Shown piece by piece: positions 30,650 through 40,117 of a stretch of 64,000 bases of DNA. The DNA is from an uncultured Tenacibaculum sp. (GTDB taxonomy: Bacteria > Bacteroidota > Bacteroidia > Flavobacteriales > Flavobacteriaceae): assembly GCF_947504135.1 (NCBI RefSeq), contig NZ_CANNGG010000001.1, positions 186,001-250,000 on the forward strand, read 5' to 3'. How positions within the stretch are numbered: position 1 is the first letter of the stretch; every line of letters begins with the position of its first letter. Below the pieces are notes generated by a model that worked only from the letters and a program-made list of their open reading frames with translations, was not told the DNA's origin and searched no databases. The position numbers and the translations under genes were made by a program.

Positions 30650-32506
30650 CCCTTCCAACTTCATTGAAAGTTCAAACCAACGTTCTTCTTTTTCTTCTAA
30701 GCTCTCAATAATTTGTTGTAGCTCAAGCGATTTTTCATTGATATCGTCCATTGCTATTTCTCCATTGGTAAACTGCGCTTCAAGATTAACCTTCTTTTTT
30801 TGCAACTTTTCAATATCAACCTCTAACTGACCAAACTCACGTTTTTCATTATAACTCAACCTTCCTTTTTGAGGTGCTTTTTCTGGCTTTTCTGCAACTG
30901 TTTTCTCTTCTTTATGTTCTGGTGGTAAAGAACTCTCATACGCTCTGTAATCCGAGTAATTTCCTGGAAAGTTTTCTACTTCTCCTTCTCCTTTAAAAAC
31001 AAATAAGCCATCAACTATCTTATCCATAAAATAACGGTCGTGCGATACTACCATTAAGTTTCCGGGATAATCCAATAAGAAGCTTTCTAACACATTTAAG
31101 GTCACTACATCTAAATCGTTGGTAGGCTCATCAAGAATTAAAAAGTTAGGGTTTTGAATTAACACCGCACATAAATACAAACGCTTTTGCTCTCCTCCAC
31201 TTAACTTTTCAACAAAATCGTGTTGTTTTTTTCGGTCGAATAAAAAACGTTCTAATAACTGAGCTGCAGAAATTCTTCTTCCTTTAGTTAACGGAATTTC
31301 TTCTCCAAATTCTTTAATAACTTCTATTACTTTTTGGCCTTCTTTTATTTGGATTCCTTTTTGAGTATAGTACCCAAACTTTACCGTTTCACCTACAATT
31401 ACCTTACCGCCATCTACAGGAATTTTGCCTGTTAAAATATTTAAGAAAGAGGATTTTCCCGTCCCATTTTTTCCGATGATTCCTATACGTTCTCCTCGCT
31501 TAAAAACGTAATCAAATCCGTCTAAAATTACCTTATCTCCAAAGTTCTTTTTTAGTTTATGAAGCTCTACAATTTTGCTTCCTAAACGCTCCATGTTAAT
31601 TTCTAACTGAACTTCGTGTTCTTTTCTACGCTGATGTGCTTTCTTTTTTATTTCAAAAAAGTCGTCAATACGCGATTTAGATTTGGTCGTACGGGCTTTT
31701 GGTTGACGACGCATCCAATCTAATTCTTTTTTAAATAAGCTTTTTGCTTTACTTAAATTGGTAGCTTCTAAAGCCATTCGTTCTTCTTTATTTTGAAGAT
31801 AGTACGAATAGTTTCCTTTGTATTTATATAGCTTTCCGTTATCTAATTCAATAATCTCATTACACACTCGCTCTAAAAAATAACGATCGTGCGTAACCAT
31901 AAACAATGTAATTTTTTCTTTTGCAAAAAAGGCTTCTAGCCATTCTATCATTTCTAAATCTAAATGGTTTGTTGGCTCATCTAATATTAATAAATCTGGT
32001 TTATTAATTAAAATAATTGCTAACAATAATCGCTTCTTTTGTCCTCCAGAAAGATTTCCTACTTTTTGTGATAAGTCATCAAGTTTTAACTTGAATAAAA
32101 TTTGTTTGTATTGTGTTTCGAAATCCCATGCATTGTGTTGCTCCATCAATTCAAATGCCTTTTGATACGCTTCTGTATCATCAGGGTTTTGCAATGCTTT
32201 TTCATATTGTTTAATTATAGGAAGAATAGTATTTTCTGTAGAAAAAATCGTTTCTTCAATAGATAAATCAGGATTCAAATCATCATCTTGCGCCAAATAA
32301 GCTATATTTATTCCTTTCCTACTGATAACTTGTCCTTCATCAGGCGTATCTTTTCCAGCAATAATGTTTAAAATAGAGGTTTTTCCACTACCGTTTTTTG
32401 CAACAAAGGCTATTTTCTGATCTTTATTAATTCCGAAGGAAATATCTTCAAACAACACTTTTTCACCATATGATTTTGCTATATTTTCTACTGATAGGTA
32501 ATTCAT
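30647..32506 (-). CDS. ABC-F family ATPase (Uup-like)
   Basis: 619 residues with two ATPase domains and no membrane helices. Domain 1: Walker A AKNGSGKTS, signature LSGGQKKR, Walker B LLILDEPTNHLD. A linker rich in Arg/Lys follows (WMRRQPKARTTKSKSRIDDF). Domain 2: GKNGTGKSS, LSGGEQKR, FLILDEPTNDLD. A C-terminal coiled coil (about 535-619) is the Uup-type DNA/RNA-binding tail. ABC-F proteins act on ribosomes or recombination intermediates rather than transport. It is transcribed alone on the minus strand. Confidence 0.94.
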   Translation of the reverse strand: MNYLSVENIAKSYGEKVLFEDISFGINKDQKIAFVAKNGSGKTSILNIIAGKDTPDEGQVISRKGINIAYLAQDDDLNPDLSIEETIFSTENTILPIIKQYEKALQNPDDTEAYQKAFELMEQHNAWDFETQYKQILFKLKLDDLSQKVGNLSGGQKKRLLLAIILINKPDLLILDEPTNHLDLEMIEWLEAFFAKEKITLFMVTHDRYFLERVCNEIIELDNGKLYKYKGNYSYYLQNKEERMALEATNLSKAKSLFKKELDWMRRQPKARTTKSKSRIDDFFEIKKKAHQRRKEHEVQLEINMERLGSKIVELHKLKKNFGDKVILDGFDYVFKRGERIGIIGKNGTGKSSFLNILTGKIPVDGGKVIVGETVKFGYYTQKGIQIKEGQKVIEVIKEFGEEIPLTKGRRISAAQLLERFLFDRKKQHDFVEKLSGGEQKRLYLCAVLIQNPNFLILDEPTNDLDVVTLNVLESFLLDYPGNLMVVSHDRYFMDKIVDGLFVFKGEGEVENFPGNYSDYRAYESSLPPEHKEEKTVAEKPEKAPQKGRLSYNEKREFGQLEVDIEKLQKKKVNLEAQFTNGEIAMDDINEKSLELQQIIESLEEKEERWFELSMKLEG

Positions 32507-32637
32507 CCTCTAAAATTTTATGCAAAGAAACGAAAAACCCAAGCAAATCGCTGTAATCTATTTTCTTTTTAAAAGTTTTAATTAAATGCTTATGATGAAT
32601 TTTTTTAATTGTACTTTTATTTAAAATTATAGGATAG

Positions 32638-34299
32638 ATGCTTGGTGTTAAAAATTTAGAAATCTCTTTTAAAAATGCACCTTCAGTTGTTCAAGGTATT
32701 TCTTTTGAACTCAAAAAAAATAAAACTTTGGGTATTGTAGGAGAGAGTGGTAGTGGAAAATCGATAAGTTCTTTAGCTATTTTAGGATTACTTCCTAAAA
32801 CAGCTACTATAAAAGGTAAGCTTCTTTTTAACAAACAATCTTTGTTAGATTTTAATGAGCAAGATTTTCAAAAAATACGTGGTAACCAAATAGCCATGAT
32901 TTTTCAAGAACCCATGAGTTCTTTAAACCCAACGTTGACTTGTGGTATTCAAGTTGCTGAAATGTTACAGCAACACACTCAATTATCTAATCAAGAAATT
33001 AAAGAAGAAGTTATCTCATTATTTTCAAAAGTAAAACTTCCTAGACCTCAAGCTATTTACGACTCGTATCCTCATCAAATAAGTGGTGGACAAAAGCAGC
33101 GTGTAATTATTGCCATGGCAATTGCCTGTAAACCTAAGCTTTTAATTGCTGATGAACCTACTACAGCATTGGATGTAACAGTACAAAAAGAAATAATTTT
33201 ATTATTGAAAGAACTACAGCAAGAGTTTGAAATGGGAATTATTTTTATTTCACACGATTTAGCATTGGTTTCTGAAATTGCGGATTCTATTGTGGTAATG
33301 CATAGGGGAAAAATAGTAGAGAAGGGTAGTGCTAATCATGTTTTTTTACACCCAAAAGAAAGTTATACAAAAGCTTTAATCAATTCAAAACCAAACACAG
33401 AAAAACGATTAAAAACCTTGCCTACAGTTAACGATTTTATTAACGGAACTATAGACTCTACAGTGTATACAAATGAGGAGCGCACTGCTTTTCATCAAAC
33501 AATATATAATAAACCTCCGTTGTTAGAAATTATTGATTTGCATAAAGATTTTATCAGCAATGCTTCATGGTTTTCAAAACCAACTGTTGTAAAAGCCGTG
33601 AATGACGTTTCTTTTAAAATTTATAAAGGTGAAACTTTAGGACTGGTAGGAGAGAGTGGTTGTGGAAAAACCACTTTAAGTAGGACTATTTTACAACTAG
33701 AAAAGGCCACTTCGGGAAGTATTCTATATAACGGAAAAGATATTACTAAACTCTCGAGAAAAGACTTTAAAAAACTTCGAAAAGAAATTCAGATTATATT
33801 TCAAGATCCGTTTTCTTCATTGAATCCAAGAATTACTGTTGGTGATGCTATTTTAGAACCGATGAAAGTTCATAACATTTTAAATTCTAATAAAGAGCGA
33901 AAAGAATATGTCTGCAACCTATTAGAAAAAGTAGGTTTAGAAGCAACTCACTTTAATCGTTACCCACATGAATTTTCTGGCGGACAGCGCCAACGTATAG
34001 GAATTGCTCGTGCTATAGCTCTACAACCAAAACTAATTATTTGTGACGAATCGGTTTCTGCACTCGATGTATCAGTGCAAGCACAAGTATTAAACTTATT
34101 GAATCAATTAAAAACAGAATTTAATTTTACTTATATATTTATTTCTCATGATTTATCTGTGGTAAAATACATGGCCGATCAATTAGTTGTAATGAACAAA
34201 GGTAGGGTAGAGGAAATAGCTGATGCAGACGAAATTTACCAACATCCAAAGACAAAATACACCCAAACTTTAATAGAAGCCATCCCAAAAGGGCTGTAA
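32638..34299 (+). CDS. Peptide/nickel-type ABC transporter, fused double ATPase (YejF-like)
   Basis: 553 residues with two full nucleotide-binding domains. First: GESGSGKSIS, ISGGQKQRV, LLIADEPTTALDVTVQ. Second: GESGCGKTTL, FSGGQRQRIGIARAIALQPKLII, CDESVSALDVSVQ. Each domain carries the oligopeptide-permease C-terminal tail (for example FLHPKESYTKALI). It corresponds to DppD plus DppF in one chain. No permease or binding-protein gene adjoins it, so it must pair with membrane subunits encoded elsewhere. Confidence 0.94.
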   Translation: MLGVKNLEISFKNAPSVVQGISFELKKNKTLGIVGESGSGKSISSLAILGLLPKTATIKGKLLFNKQSLLDFNEQDFQKIRGNQIAMIFQEPMSSLNPTLTCGIQVAEMLQQHTQLSNQEIKEEVISLFSKVKLPRPQAIYDSYPHQISGGQKQRVIIAMAIACKPKLLIADEPTTALDVTVQKEIILLLKELQQEFEMGIIFISHDLALVSEIADSIVVMHRGKIVEKGSANHVFLHPKESYTKALINSKPNTEKRLKTLPTVNDFINGTIDSTVYTNEERTAFHQTIYNKPPLLEIIDLHKDFISNASWFSKPTVVKAVNDVSFKIYKGETLGLVGESGCGKTTLSRTILQLEKATSGSILYNGKDITKLSRKDFKKLRKEIQIIFQDPFSSLNPRITVGDAILEPMKVHNILNSNKERKEYVCNLLEKVGLEATHFNRYPHEFSGGQRQRIGIARAIALQPKLIICDESVSALDVSVQAQVLNLLNQLKTEFNFTYIFISHDLSVVKYMADQLVVMNKGRVEEIADADEIYQHPKTKYTQTLIEAIPKGL

Positions 34300-34356
34300 C
34301 TTTTTTCACTGCGTTATTAATGGTATATTGCACCGTTAAAAACGAAAAGAAAGAAT

Positions 34357-35373
34357 ATGAAGATTATAGTACCAATGGCAGGAATTGGGTCTCGTTTAAG
34401 ACCTCATACATTAACAACTCCTAAACCATTAACAGTTATTGCTGGTAAATCAATTGTACAACGATTAGTGGAAGATATCACTTCTGTTGTAGATCAACCT
34501 ATAGAGGAAATTGCTTTTATAATCGGACCTGCTGCTAAAGGGTTTCCTGCAGATACAAAAGATAAATTAATAAAAATAGCCGAAAACTTAGGAGCAAAAG
34601 GTTCTGTATACGTGCAAGAAGAAGCATTAGGAACTGCTCACGCTATTTATTGTGCTAAAGAATCATTAGGAGGTTCTTGTGTGGTGGCTTTTGCCGATAC
34701 CTTATTTAAGGCTGATTTTACATTAGATGCTAACGCTGATGGGGCTATTTGGGTGAAGCAAGTCGAAGATCCAAGTGCTTTTGGTGTAGTAAAATTAAAA
34801 GATGGATTTATTACTGATTTTGTTGAAAAACCAAAAGAGTTTGTCTCAGATTTAGCCATTATTGGTATTTATTATTTCAAAGACGCTGATAAATTATTAG
34901 AAGAGATAAAATATTTAATTGATAACGATATCAGACCTTCTGGTGAATATCAACTAACAGAAGCTCTAGAAGCTTTAAAAGTAAAAGGAGCCAAGTTTAT
35001 TCCTGGAAAAGTAAATACTTGGATGGATTGCGGTAAGAAAGACCCTACAGTAGATACCAACAAACAAGTTTTAGGCTTTGAACATGCAGACGGCAACAAT
35101 TTAGTATCTGAAGACGTTGTATTAGAGAATGCTGAAATTATTCAACCTTGTTATGTTGGAAAAAATGTAGTGTTAAAAAACACCAAAATAGGTCCTTTTG
35201 TTTCAATTGGTGAAAACAGTGTTGTTGAAAACTCAACAATTACAAACTCTTTAATTCAAACAAACGTGCATATTTCGAATGCCAATTTAGATAATGCTAT
35301 GATTGGTAACCATGCAAAATACAATGCTAATTATACATCGGTAAGTATAGGTGATTATACAGAGCTTACATAA
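34357..35373 (+). CDS. Sugar-phosphate nucleotidyltransferase
   Basis: 338 residues. The N-terminal Rossmann-like domain starts IVPMAGIGSRLRPHTLTTPK with the PKPL Lys that contacts phosphate. VAFADTLFKADF and GVVKLKDGFITDFVEKPKE follow, then a C-terminal left-handed helix of hexapeptide repeats (about 250-335). The family includes glucose-1-phosphate thymidylyltransferase and mannose-1-phosphate guanylyltransferase; the nucleotide is not clear from motifs. It heads an apparent four-gene envelope operon and overlaps the TPR gene by 23 bp. Confidence 0.92.
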   Translation: MKIIVPMAGIGSRLRPHTLTTPKPLTVIAGKSIVQRLVEDITSVVDQPIEEIAFIIGPAAKGFPADTKDKLIKIAENLGAKGSVYVQEEALGTAHAIYCAKESLGGSCVVAFADTLFKADFTLDANADGAIWVKQVEDPSAFGVVKLKDGFITDFVEKPKEFVSDLAIIGIYYFKDADKLLEEIKYLIDNDIRPSGEYQLTEALEALKVKGAKFIPGKVNTWMDCGKKDPTVDTNKQVLGFEHADGNNLVSEDVVLENAEIIQPCYVGKNVVLKNTKIGPFVSIGENSVVENSTITNSLIQTNVHISNANLDNAMIGNHAKYNANYTSVSIGDYTELT

Positions 35374-36349
35374 AACCTCAATAGAAAAGAGAAGAAAGAA
35401 AAGAGAAAAAAAGTTTTTTTCTAAAGCAATACTGTCTTTTTTCTTTCTCTTCTTTTCATACTTTCTAAACGCTCAAGATAGCATTACAGCATCAATTAAC
35501 ATTGCTGAAAAAAACAATGTTGAATTCCAACAATATTTTTTTAGAGCACTTTCGGACAAAGCTATTTTTAATTACCAAAAAGCTATACAAAATTTAGAAG
35601 AGTGTAACAGAATACTTCCAAATAACAAAGCTGTTTTATTTGAACTCTCTAAAAACTATGAAAAGTTAGGTAGAAACCCTGAAGCTCTATCTTACATTGA
35701 TTTAGCTTTAGAAATGGAACCTAATAATGTTTGGATGCTTGAACACAAAGTTTTTATTTTAAGAAAGTTAGCCAATTTTGAGGACGCTATTATTGCTCAA
35801 CAAAAAATAGCTGCAACATACCCAAAGAAAAAACAGTTACTTGTTTTTTTACATTTACAAAACAAAGATGTTACCTCTGCTAAAAAAGTATTGACAGAGT
35901 TAAAAGAAGCTAAATTATTAAATGCCAGACTTCGCTCTATTGAAAGAAAAATAAATGCTCGAAAAACAACCGAGGCACAACCAAAAAAAACCACTGAAAA
36001 CCTTGATCCAAAATCACTTTTTGAGAAAGAAAAATCTTATACCAATTTAAAAACGTTACTAGATAAGTTGGCCGCAAACAATGATACTGACTTATTAAAA
36101 TACAGTGAACAAGGTTTAGTTCTTTTTCCTGCGCAACCTTTTGTATATTTAATGAACGGAAAAGCGTTTAATAACAATAAAGATTATAAAAAAGCAATAG
36201 AAACCTTACAAAACGGCATTGATTTTGTTATTGACAATAATGAAATAGAAGCTAAATTTTACTTAGAAATATCTAAAGCTTACCAAGGATTGAATGATGT
36301 TAAAAAAGCCAATTCTTATAAAAAAAAAGCTGAAAAAATTTTAAAATAG
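35351..36349 (+). CDS. Secreted TPR protein
   Basis: 332 residues. A GTG at 35351, inside the 3' end of the nucleotidyltransferase gene, is the only start giving a complete signal peptide: basic KRRKKREKK, hydrophobic AILSFFFLFFSYF and a cleavage site NAQ|D. The mature protein has tetratricopeptide helices around residues 60-160 and 235-330 (for example LFELSKNYEKLGRNPEALSYIDLALEMEPNN). It is probably a periplasmic scaffold. The order nucleotidyltransferase, TPR, DUF4292, EnvC is, from memory, conserved in Flavobacteriaceae and suggests joint action at the envelope. Confidence 0.88.
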   Translation: MIIQSLHKTSIEKRRKKREKKFFSKAILSFFFLFFSYFLNAQDSITASINIAEKNNVEFQQYFFRALSDKAIFNYQKAIQNLEECNRILPNNKAVLFELSKNYEKLGRNPEALSYIDLALEMEPNNVWMLEHKVFILRKLANFEDAIIAQQKIAATYPKKKQLLVFLHLQNKDVTSAKKVLTELKEAKLLNARLRSIERKINARKTTEAQPKKTTENLDPKSLFEKEKSYTNLKTLLDKLAANNDTDLLKYSEQGLVLFPAQPFVYLMNGKAFNNNKDYKKAIETLQNGIDFVIDNNEIEAKFYLEISKAYQGLNDVKKANSYKKKAEKILK

Positions 36350-36369
36350 GTTTCGTTAGTATAAAATTT

Positions 36370-37137
36370 ATGAAATACACCACTTTATTACTTATATTAT
36401 TTTTAGGTTTAACTTCATGTAAATCTACCAAAAACGTTACTGGTAATGTCGTTATTAAAGAATTATCGGCACGCAAAGTAGCTAAAAAACACATTGCCTC
36501 AAATTTTGACAAAAAAACGGTAGATGCTCGTTTAAAAGTTAATTACAAAAACAATAAAGAGAGTTTAGGCTTTTCAGTAAGAATGAAGATTAAAAAAGAC
36601 GAAATTATTTGGTTAAAAGGAACCAAAATCATCTCTATTTTTAAAGCTAAAATCACTCCTACCAAAGTGCAATTTTACTCTCCATATGAAAAAAGCTACT
36701 TTGATGGAGATTTTATGATGCTAAAAAAATTATTAGGAACCGATATTAATTTTAAACAGTTACAAAGCATGTTATTAGGTGAGGCGTTGATGGATGTAAA
36801 ATCTGAACGTCAAGAAGTTCAAATTCAAGAAAAATCGTATCAATTATCTCCAAAAAAACAACCTAGTTTATTCGATTTGTTTTTTTATGTAAACCCTAAA
36901 CACTTTAAACTAAACAAGCAATTAATAGTAAACTCGTTAAAAGACCAACGTTTAGACATTAGTTATCCAAAATATCATAAGAAAAACACTACTTTTTTCC
37001 CTGAGAAAATTAATATAAAAGCTAAAGAAAAAAATAAATTTACTATTATTGATATTACTACACGCTCTGTAGAATATGATACGAAACTAAATGTAAACTT
37101 TAATATCCCTAACGGATATAAAGAAATTCAAATATAA
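36370..37137 (+). CDS. DUF4292 lipoprotein
   Basis: 255 residues with a lipoprotein signal (MKYTTLLLILFLGLTSC, Cys17). The mature part (IKELSARKVAKKHIASNFDKKT ... LKVNYKNNKESLGFSVRMKIKKDEIIWLKG) fits DUF4292, a LolA/LolB-like beta-rich fold by family description. It may handle lipids or lipoproteins between membranes; that is inference. It is 20 nt after the TPR gene and 2 nt before envC. Confidence 0.88.
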   Translation: MKYTTLLLILFLGLTSCKSTKNVTGNVVIKELSARKVAKKHIASNFDKKTVDARLKVNYKNNKESLGFSVRMKIKKDEIIWLKGTKIISIFKAKITPTKVQFYSPYEKSYFDGDFMMLKKLLGTDINFKQLQSMLLGEALMDVKSERQEVQIQEKSYQLSPKKQPSLFDLFFYVNPKHFKLNKQLIVNSLKDQRLDISYPKYHKKNTTFFPEKINIKAKEKNKFTIIDITTRSVEYDTKLNVNFNIPNGYKEIQI

Positions 37138-37139
37138 CT

Positions 37140-38357
37140 ATGAAGTACCCTGTTTTTTACATCTCTTTTTTATGCCTGTTTTTTATGGGACTTTCTTCTT
37201 TTGGTCAAAGTAGAAAAGAACTTGAGAATAAGCGAAAAAAACTTCAAAATGAAATACAGCAGGTTAACAGTCTTATAATTAAAACCAACAAGAAGAAAAG
37301 CAATGCTTTAGACGATTTAAAAGATTTAAGCCAAAAAATTACGGTACGTGAGCGCTTAATTGAAACAATAGAGTTAGAGTCGAAAGCTTTGTCTTTAGAG
37401 ATAAAATCAAACGAAAAAGAGCTTAAAAAATACAACGATGAATTGGCTAGATTAAAAGCTGATTATGCTGATATGGTCGTAAAATCATACAAAAGTAAAT
37501 CGCAACAAAGTAAAACCATGTTCTTACTTTCTTCTGAAAGCTTTTATCAAGCTTACAAGCGTTTAAAATACATGCAACAATACAGTGATTTTAGAAGAAA
37601 ACAAGGAGAAGAAATTGTTGTAAAAGCTAAAGAAATTGAGCAGTTAAATGATTCGTTAATTGTACAAAGAAAATCAAAAGAGGCTTTACTTTCTGATGAG
37701 AAAAATCAGAAAAAAGAAATTGAAGAAGATAAAAAAAATCAAGAACAACTCATTTCAAAAATTAAAAAGGAAGAAAAAAAATATAAAAACGAACTACAAC
37801 AAAAGCAAAAAGAAGAAAAAAGAATTGCTGCTAAAATTGACAAGCTAATTAGAGAGGCTATTGCCAAAGCTAATAAAGGTAAAAAAACCGATAAAGGTAA
37901 AACGAGTAGTTCTGGATTTATTTTAAATGCTGAAGAAAAAGCCTTATTAGCTAATTTTGAGCAAAACAAAGGAAATCTTCCTTGGCCAGTTAATGGTATT
38001 ATTACCAGAAAATATGGGGTACAACCGCACCCAACATTTCCTGGAATCAAAATCAACAGTCACGGATTGTACATCGCAACCAAAGCTGGTACCGATGTAA
38101 AAAGTATTTTTAACGGAAAAGTTTTAGTTATTCAATTACATTCTGATGGTAGAAAATCTGTTTTGGTACAGCATGGTAACTATATTTCTGCTTATAACAA
38201 GCTAAAAGAAGTATACGTTAATAAAGGAGATGTTGTAAAAACAGGCGATAAACTAGGAAAGGTTTTCACCGATAAAATTACAGGTAAATCACAACTTAGT
38301 TTTATGCTGTATAAAAACAAAGACCGATTGAATCCTTCACAGTGGATTCGCTCATAA
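37140..38357 (+). CDS. EnvC-like murein hydrolase activator (LytM/M23 domain, degenerate)
   Basis: 405 residues. A signal peptide (about 1-22, ending FG|Q) is followed by a long coiled coil (about 25-255, Lys/Glu-rich) and a C-terminal LytM domain (about 280-400). The zinc site looks degenerate: the HxxxD element reads NSHGLYIAT and the HxH motif reads HGNYISAYNKL, with no second His. As with EnvC, it would activate amidases at the septum rather than cut peptidoglycan itself. It begins 2 nt after the DUF4292 gene. Confidence 0.9.
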   Translation: MKYPVFYISFLCLFFMGLSSFGQSRKELENKRKKLQNEIQQVNSLIIKTNKKKSNALDDLKDLSQKITVRERLIETIELESKALSLEIKSNEKELKKYNDELARLKADYADMVVKSYKSKSQQSKTMFLLSSESFYQAYKRLKYMQQYSDFRRKQGEEIVVKAKEIEQLNDSLIVQRKSKEALLSDEKNQKKEIEEDKKNQEQLISKIKKEEKKYKNELQQKQKEEKRIAAKIDKLIREAIAKANKGKKTDKGKTSSSGFILNAEEKALLANFEQNKGNLPWPVNGIITRKYGVQPHPTFPGIKINSHGLYIATKAGTDVKSIFNGKVLVIQLHSDGRKSVLVQHGNYISAYNKLKEVYVNKGDVVKTGDKLGKVFTDKITGKSQLSFMLYKNKDRLNPSQWIRS

Positions 38358-38371
38358 TAATTATGAAACGA

Positions 38372-38456
38372 ACATTAATAAATTTTAAGCTTTTTTTCAC
38401 AAAAGATTAAGCTTAAAATTTATTAATGTGAGAGCGTAGCGGTTACACACGTTCTC
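38372..38456. repeat. Large intergenic inverted repeat plus second hairpin
   Basis: Perfect 21-bp arms at 38372-38392 and 38409-38429 (core TTTTAAGCTT / AAGCTTAAAA) with a 16-nt loop, directly followed by a second hairpin (GAGAGCGT ... ACGTTCTC, 38430-38456). It lies between the envC-like gene and the AI-2E permease gene. The arms are longer than a normal terminator, and there is no T tail after the second hairpin. Confidence 0.8.
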
Positions 38457-38504
38457 AATTTTATAATTAAACTTTTAATAAAACAATTATAAAAATTTAA
38501 ACGT

Positions 38505-39539
38505 GTGAAAAACGCAGCCAACTTTATTATTGTAACCGTAGCTATTTTAGCTACACTGGTTATTGGAAAAGGAATTTTAATTCCGTTCATTTTCGCACTT
38601 ATTTTTTGGTTTTTAACAAGAGAGATTCGAAAAACTATTTATAAAATCCCTTTTGCAAAGCGATTTATTCCTTTTTGGTTGAGTAATGTGTTTGTGTTTT
38701 CTCTTATTGTTTTAGGTTTTGGGTTTGTTTCTGAAATCATTACTAATAGTATTTCAAATTTAACTACGTCTTATTCAAAATATGAACCTAATGTTGATGC
38801 TATCATTAAAAGTTTAGATACCTTTTTTCATATAGATATCATTACTTCGGTAAAATCGGTAGTGGGAGATTTTGATTATGGCTCTGTTTTAGGCGATATA
38901 GCGAACGGAATTAGTAGTTTGCTAGGTGATACCTTTATGATTATTATTTATGCCTTATTTATCTTTTTAGAGGAAAGCAACTTTAAGTTAAAGCTACAAC
39001 GTGTATTCTCTAATCATGAAGGAAGTTCAAAAAGCTTTCAATTTATCTTAAAAAAGGTAGAAAGCTCAATTTCTAACTATTTACGTTTAAAAACCTATGT
39101 AAGTTTATTAACGGGTATCTTAAGTTATTTTGTTTTGCTAATGGTTGGAGTAGATGGCGCACCGTTTTGGGCCTTCCTTATCTTTTTATTAAACTACATT
39201 CCAACTATCGGATCGTTAGTCGCTACAGCTTTTCCAGCAATTTTTTGTTTGATTCAGTTTGGAGAATTCACGCCTTTTTTAATCGTTGTATTTGCCGTTG
39301 GTGCTATTCAGGTAGTCGTAGGAAATGTTGTAGAGCCTAGAGTTTTTGGAAAATCGTTGAATTTAAGTCCGCTAGTTACCATTCTTTCACTAGCTGTTTG
39401 GGGAGAAATTTGGGGAATTACAGGAATGATACTTTCGGTACCTATTACTGTAATTATGATTATTATCTTTTCTCAGTTTGAAAACACAAAAAACATTGCC
39501 ATTTTCTTATCTGAAAACGGCGATGTTGATGACATATAA
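38505..39539 (+). CDS. AI-2E family transporter / permease
   Basis: 344 residues, about 8 transmembrane helices in the usual arrangement (two pairs, a long amphipathic middle region, then a hydrophobic C-terminal block). Family motifs are visible in LLNYIPTIGSLVATAFPAIFCLI and VGNVVEPRVFGKSLNLSPLVTILSLAVWGEIWGITGMILSVP. Members export small molecules or act as Na+/H+ antiporters; no specificity can be assigned. The GTG start at 38505 gives the standard MKNAANFI opening. The gene is convergent with the thioesterase gene. Confidence 0.92.
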   Translation: MKNAANFIIVTVAILATLVIGKGILIPFIFALIFWFLTREIRKTIYKIPFAKRFIPFWLSNVFVFSLIVLGFGFVSEIITNSISNLTTSYSKYEPNVDAIIKSLDTFFHIDIITSVKSVVGDFDYGSVLGDIANGISSLLGDTFMIIIYALFIFLEESNFKLKLQRVFSNHEGSSKSFQFILKKVESSISNYLRLKTYVSLLTGILSYFVLLMVGVDGAPFWAFLIFLLNYIPTIGSLVATAFPAIFCLIQFGEFTPFLIVVFAVGAIQVVVGNVVEPRVFGKSLNLSPLVTILSLAVWGEIWGITGMILSVPITVIMIIIFSQFENTKNIAIFLSENGDVDDI

Positions 39540-39545
39540 ACGATT

Positions 39546-40061
39546 TTAATCCATAAAAATAGATTTCAACTCCAAAGCCTCCTTAGGATCCATTTTACCT
39601 GCTAAAACTAAGCTTAATTGCTTTCTACGTAAAGCAGCTTCATATCGTTTTTTCTCTAATTCTGTTTCTGGTTCAATTTGCGGAATTGGCACAGGCTTTC
39701 CTGTTTCATCAACAGCAACAAACGTATAAATTCCTTCGTTTACCTTCGTTTTTTCACCCGATTGACGATCTTCAATCCAAACATCTACATAAATCTCCAT
39801 TGACGATTTAAAAGCACGTGAAACTTTTGCTTCTAAGGTAACTACACTTCCTACAGGTACCGATTTGGTAAATGCTACATGATTTACTGATGCTGTTACT
39901 ACAATTCTTCTCGAATGACGGCGTGCAGCAATACTACAAGCTCTATCCATACGAGCTAATAACTCTCCTCCAAAAAGGTTATCTAAATAATTTGTTTCTC
40001 CTGGTAAAACTAAATCGGTAAGTACAGTTAACGATTCTCTTGGTGATTTTGCTCTCATCAA
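39546..40061 (-). CDS. Acyl-CoA thioesterase (hot-dog fold, YciA/BACH type)
   Basis: 171 residues. The motif DNLFGGELLARMDRACSIAARRHSRRIVVTA contains the Asn/Asp region of the active site, followed by VNHVAFTKSVPVGSVVTLEAKV and a conserved beta strand IYVDVWIEDRQSGEKTKVNEGIYTFVAVD. It hydrolyses acyl-CoA to free acid and CoA, with unknown chain-length preference. It is a single minus-strand gene. Confidence 0.92.
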   Translation of the reverse strand: MMRAKSPRESLTVLTDLVLPGETNYLDNLFGGELLARMDRACSIAARRHSRRIVVTASVNHVAFTKSVPVGSVVTLEAKVSRAFKSSMEIYVDVWIEDRQSGEKTKVNEGIYTFVAVDETGKPVPIPQIEPETELEKKRYEAALRRKQLSLVLAGKMDPKEALELKSIFMD

Positions 40062-40117
40062 TTAAATTTTGATGCAAAGATACAGCAACAAAAAAATCTA
40101 CCTAAAATAAATGTAGT

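Noticed and set aside
37660..37848. 62-codon Lys-rich plus frame inside the EnvC-like gene
   Set aside because: Out-of-frame reading of the coiled-coil A-rich DNA; low complexity.
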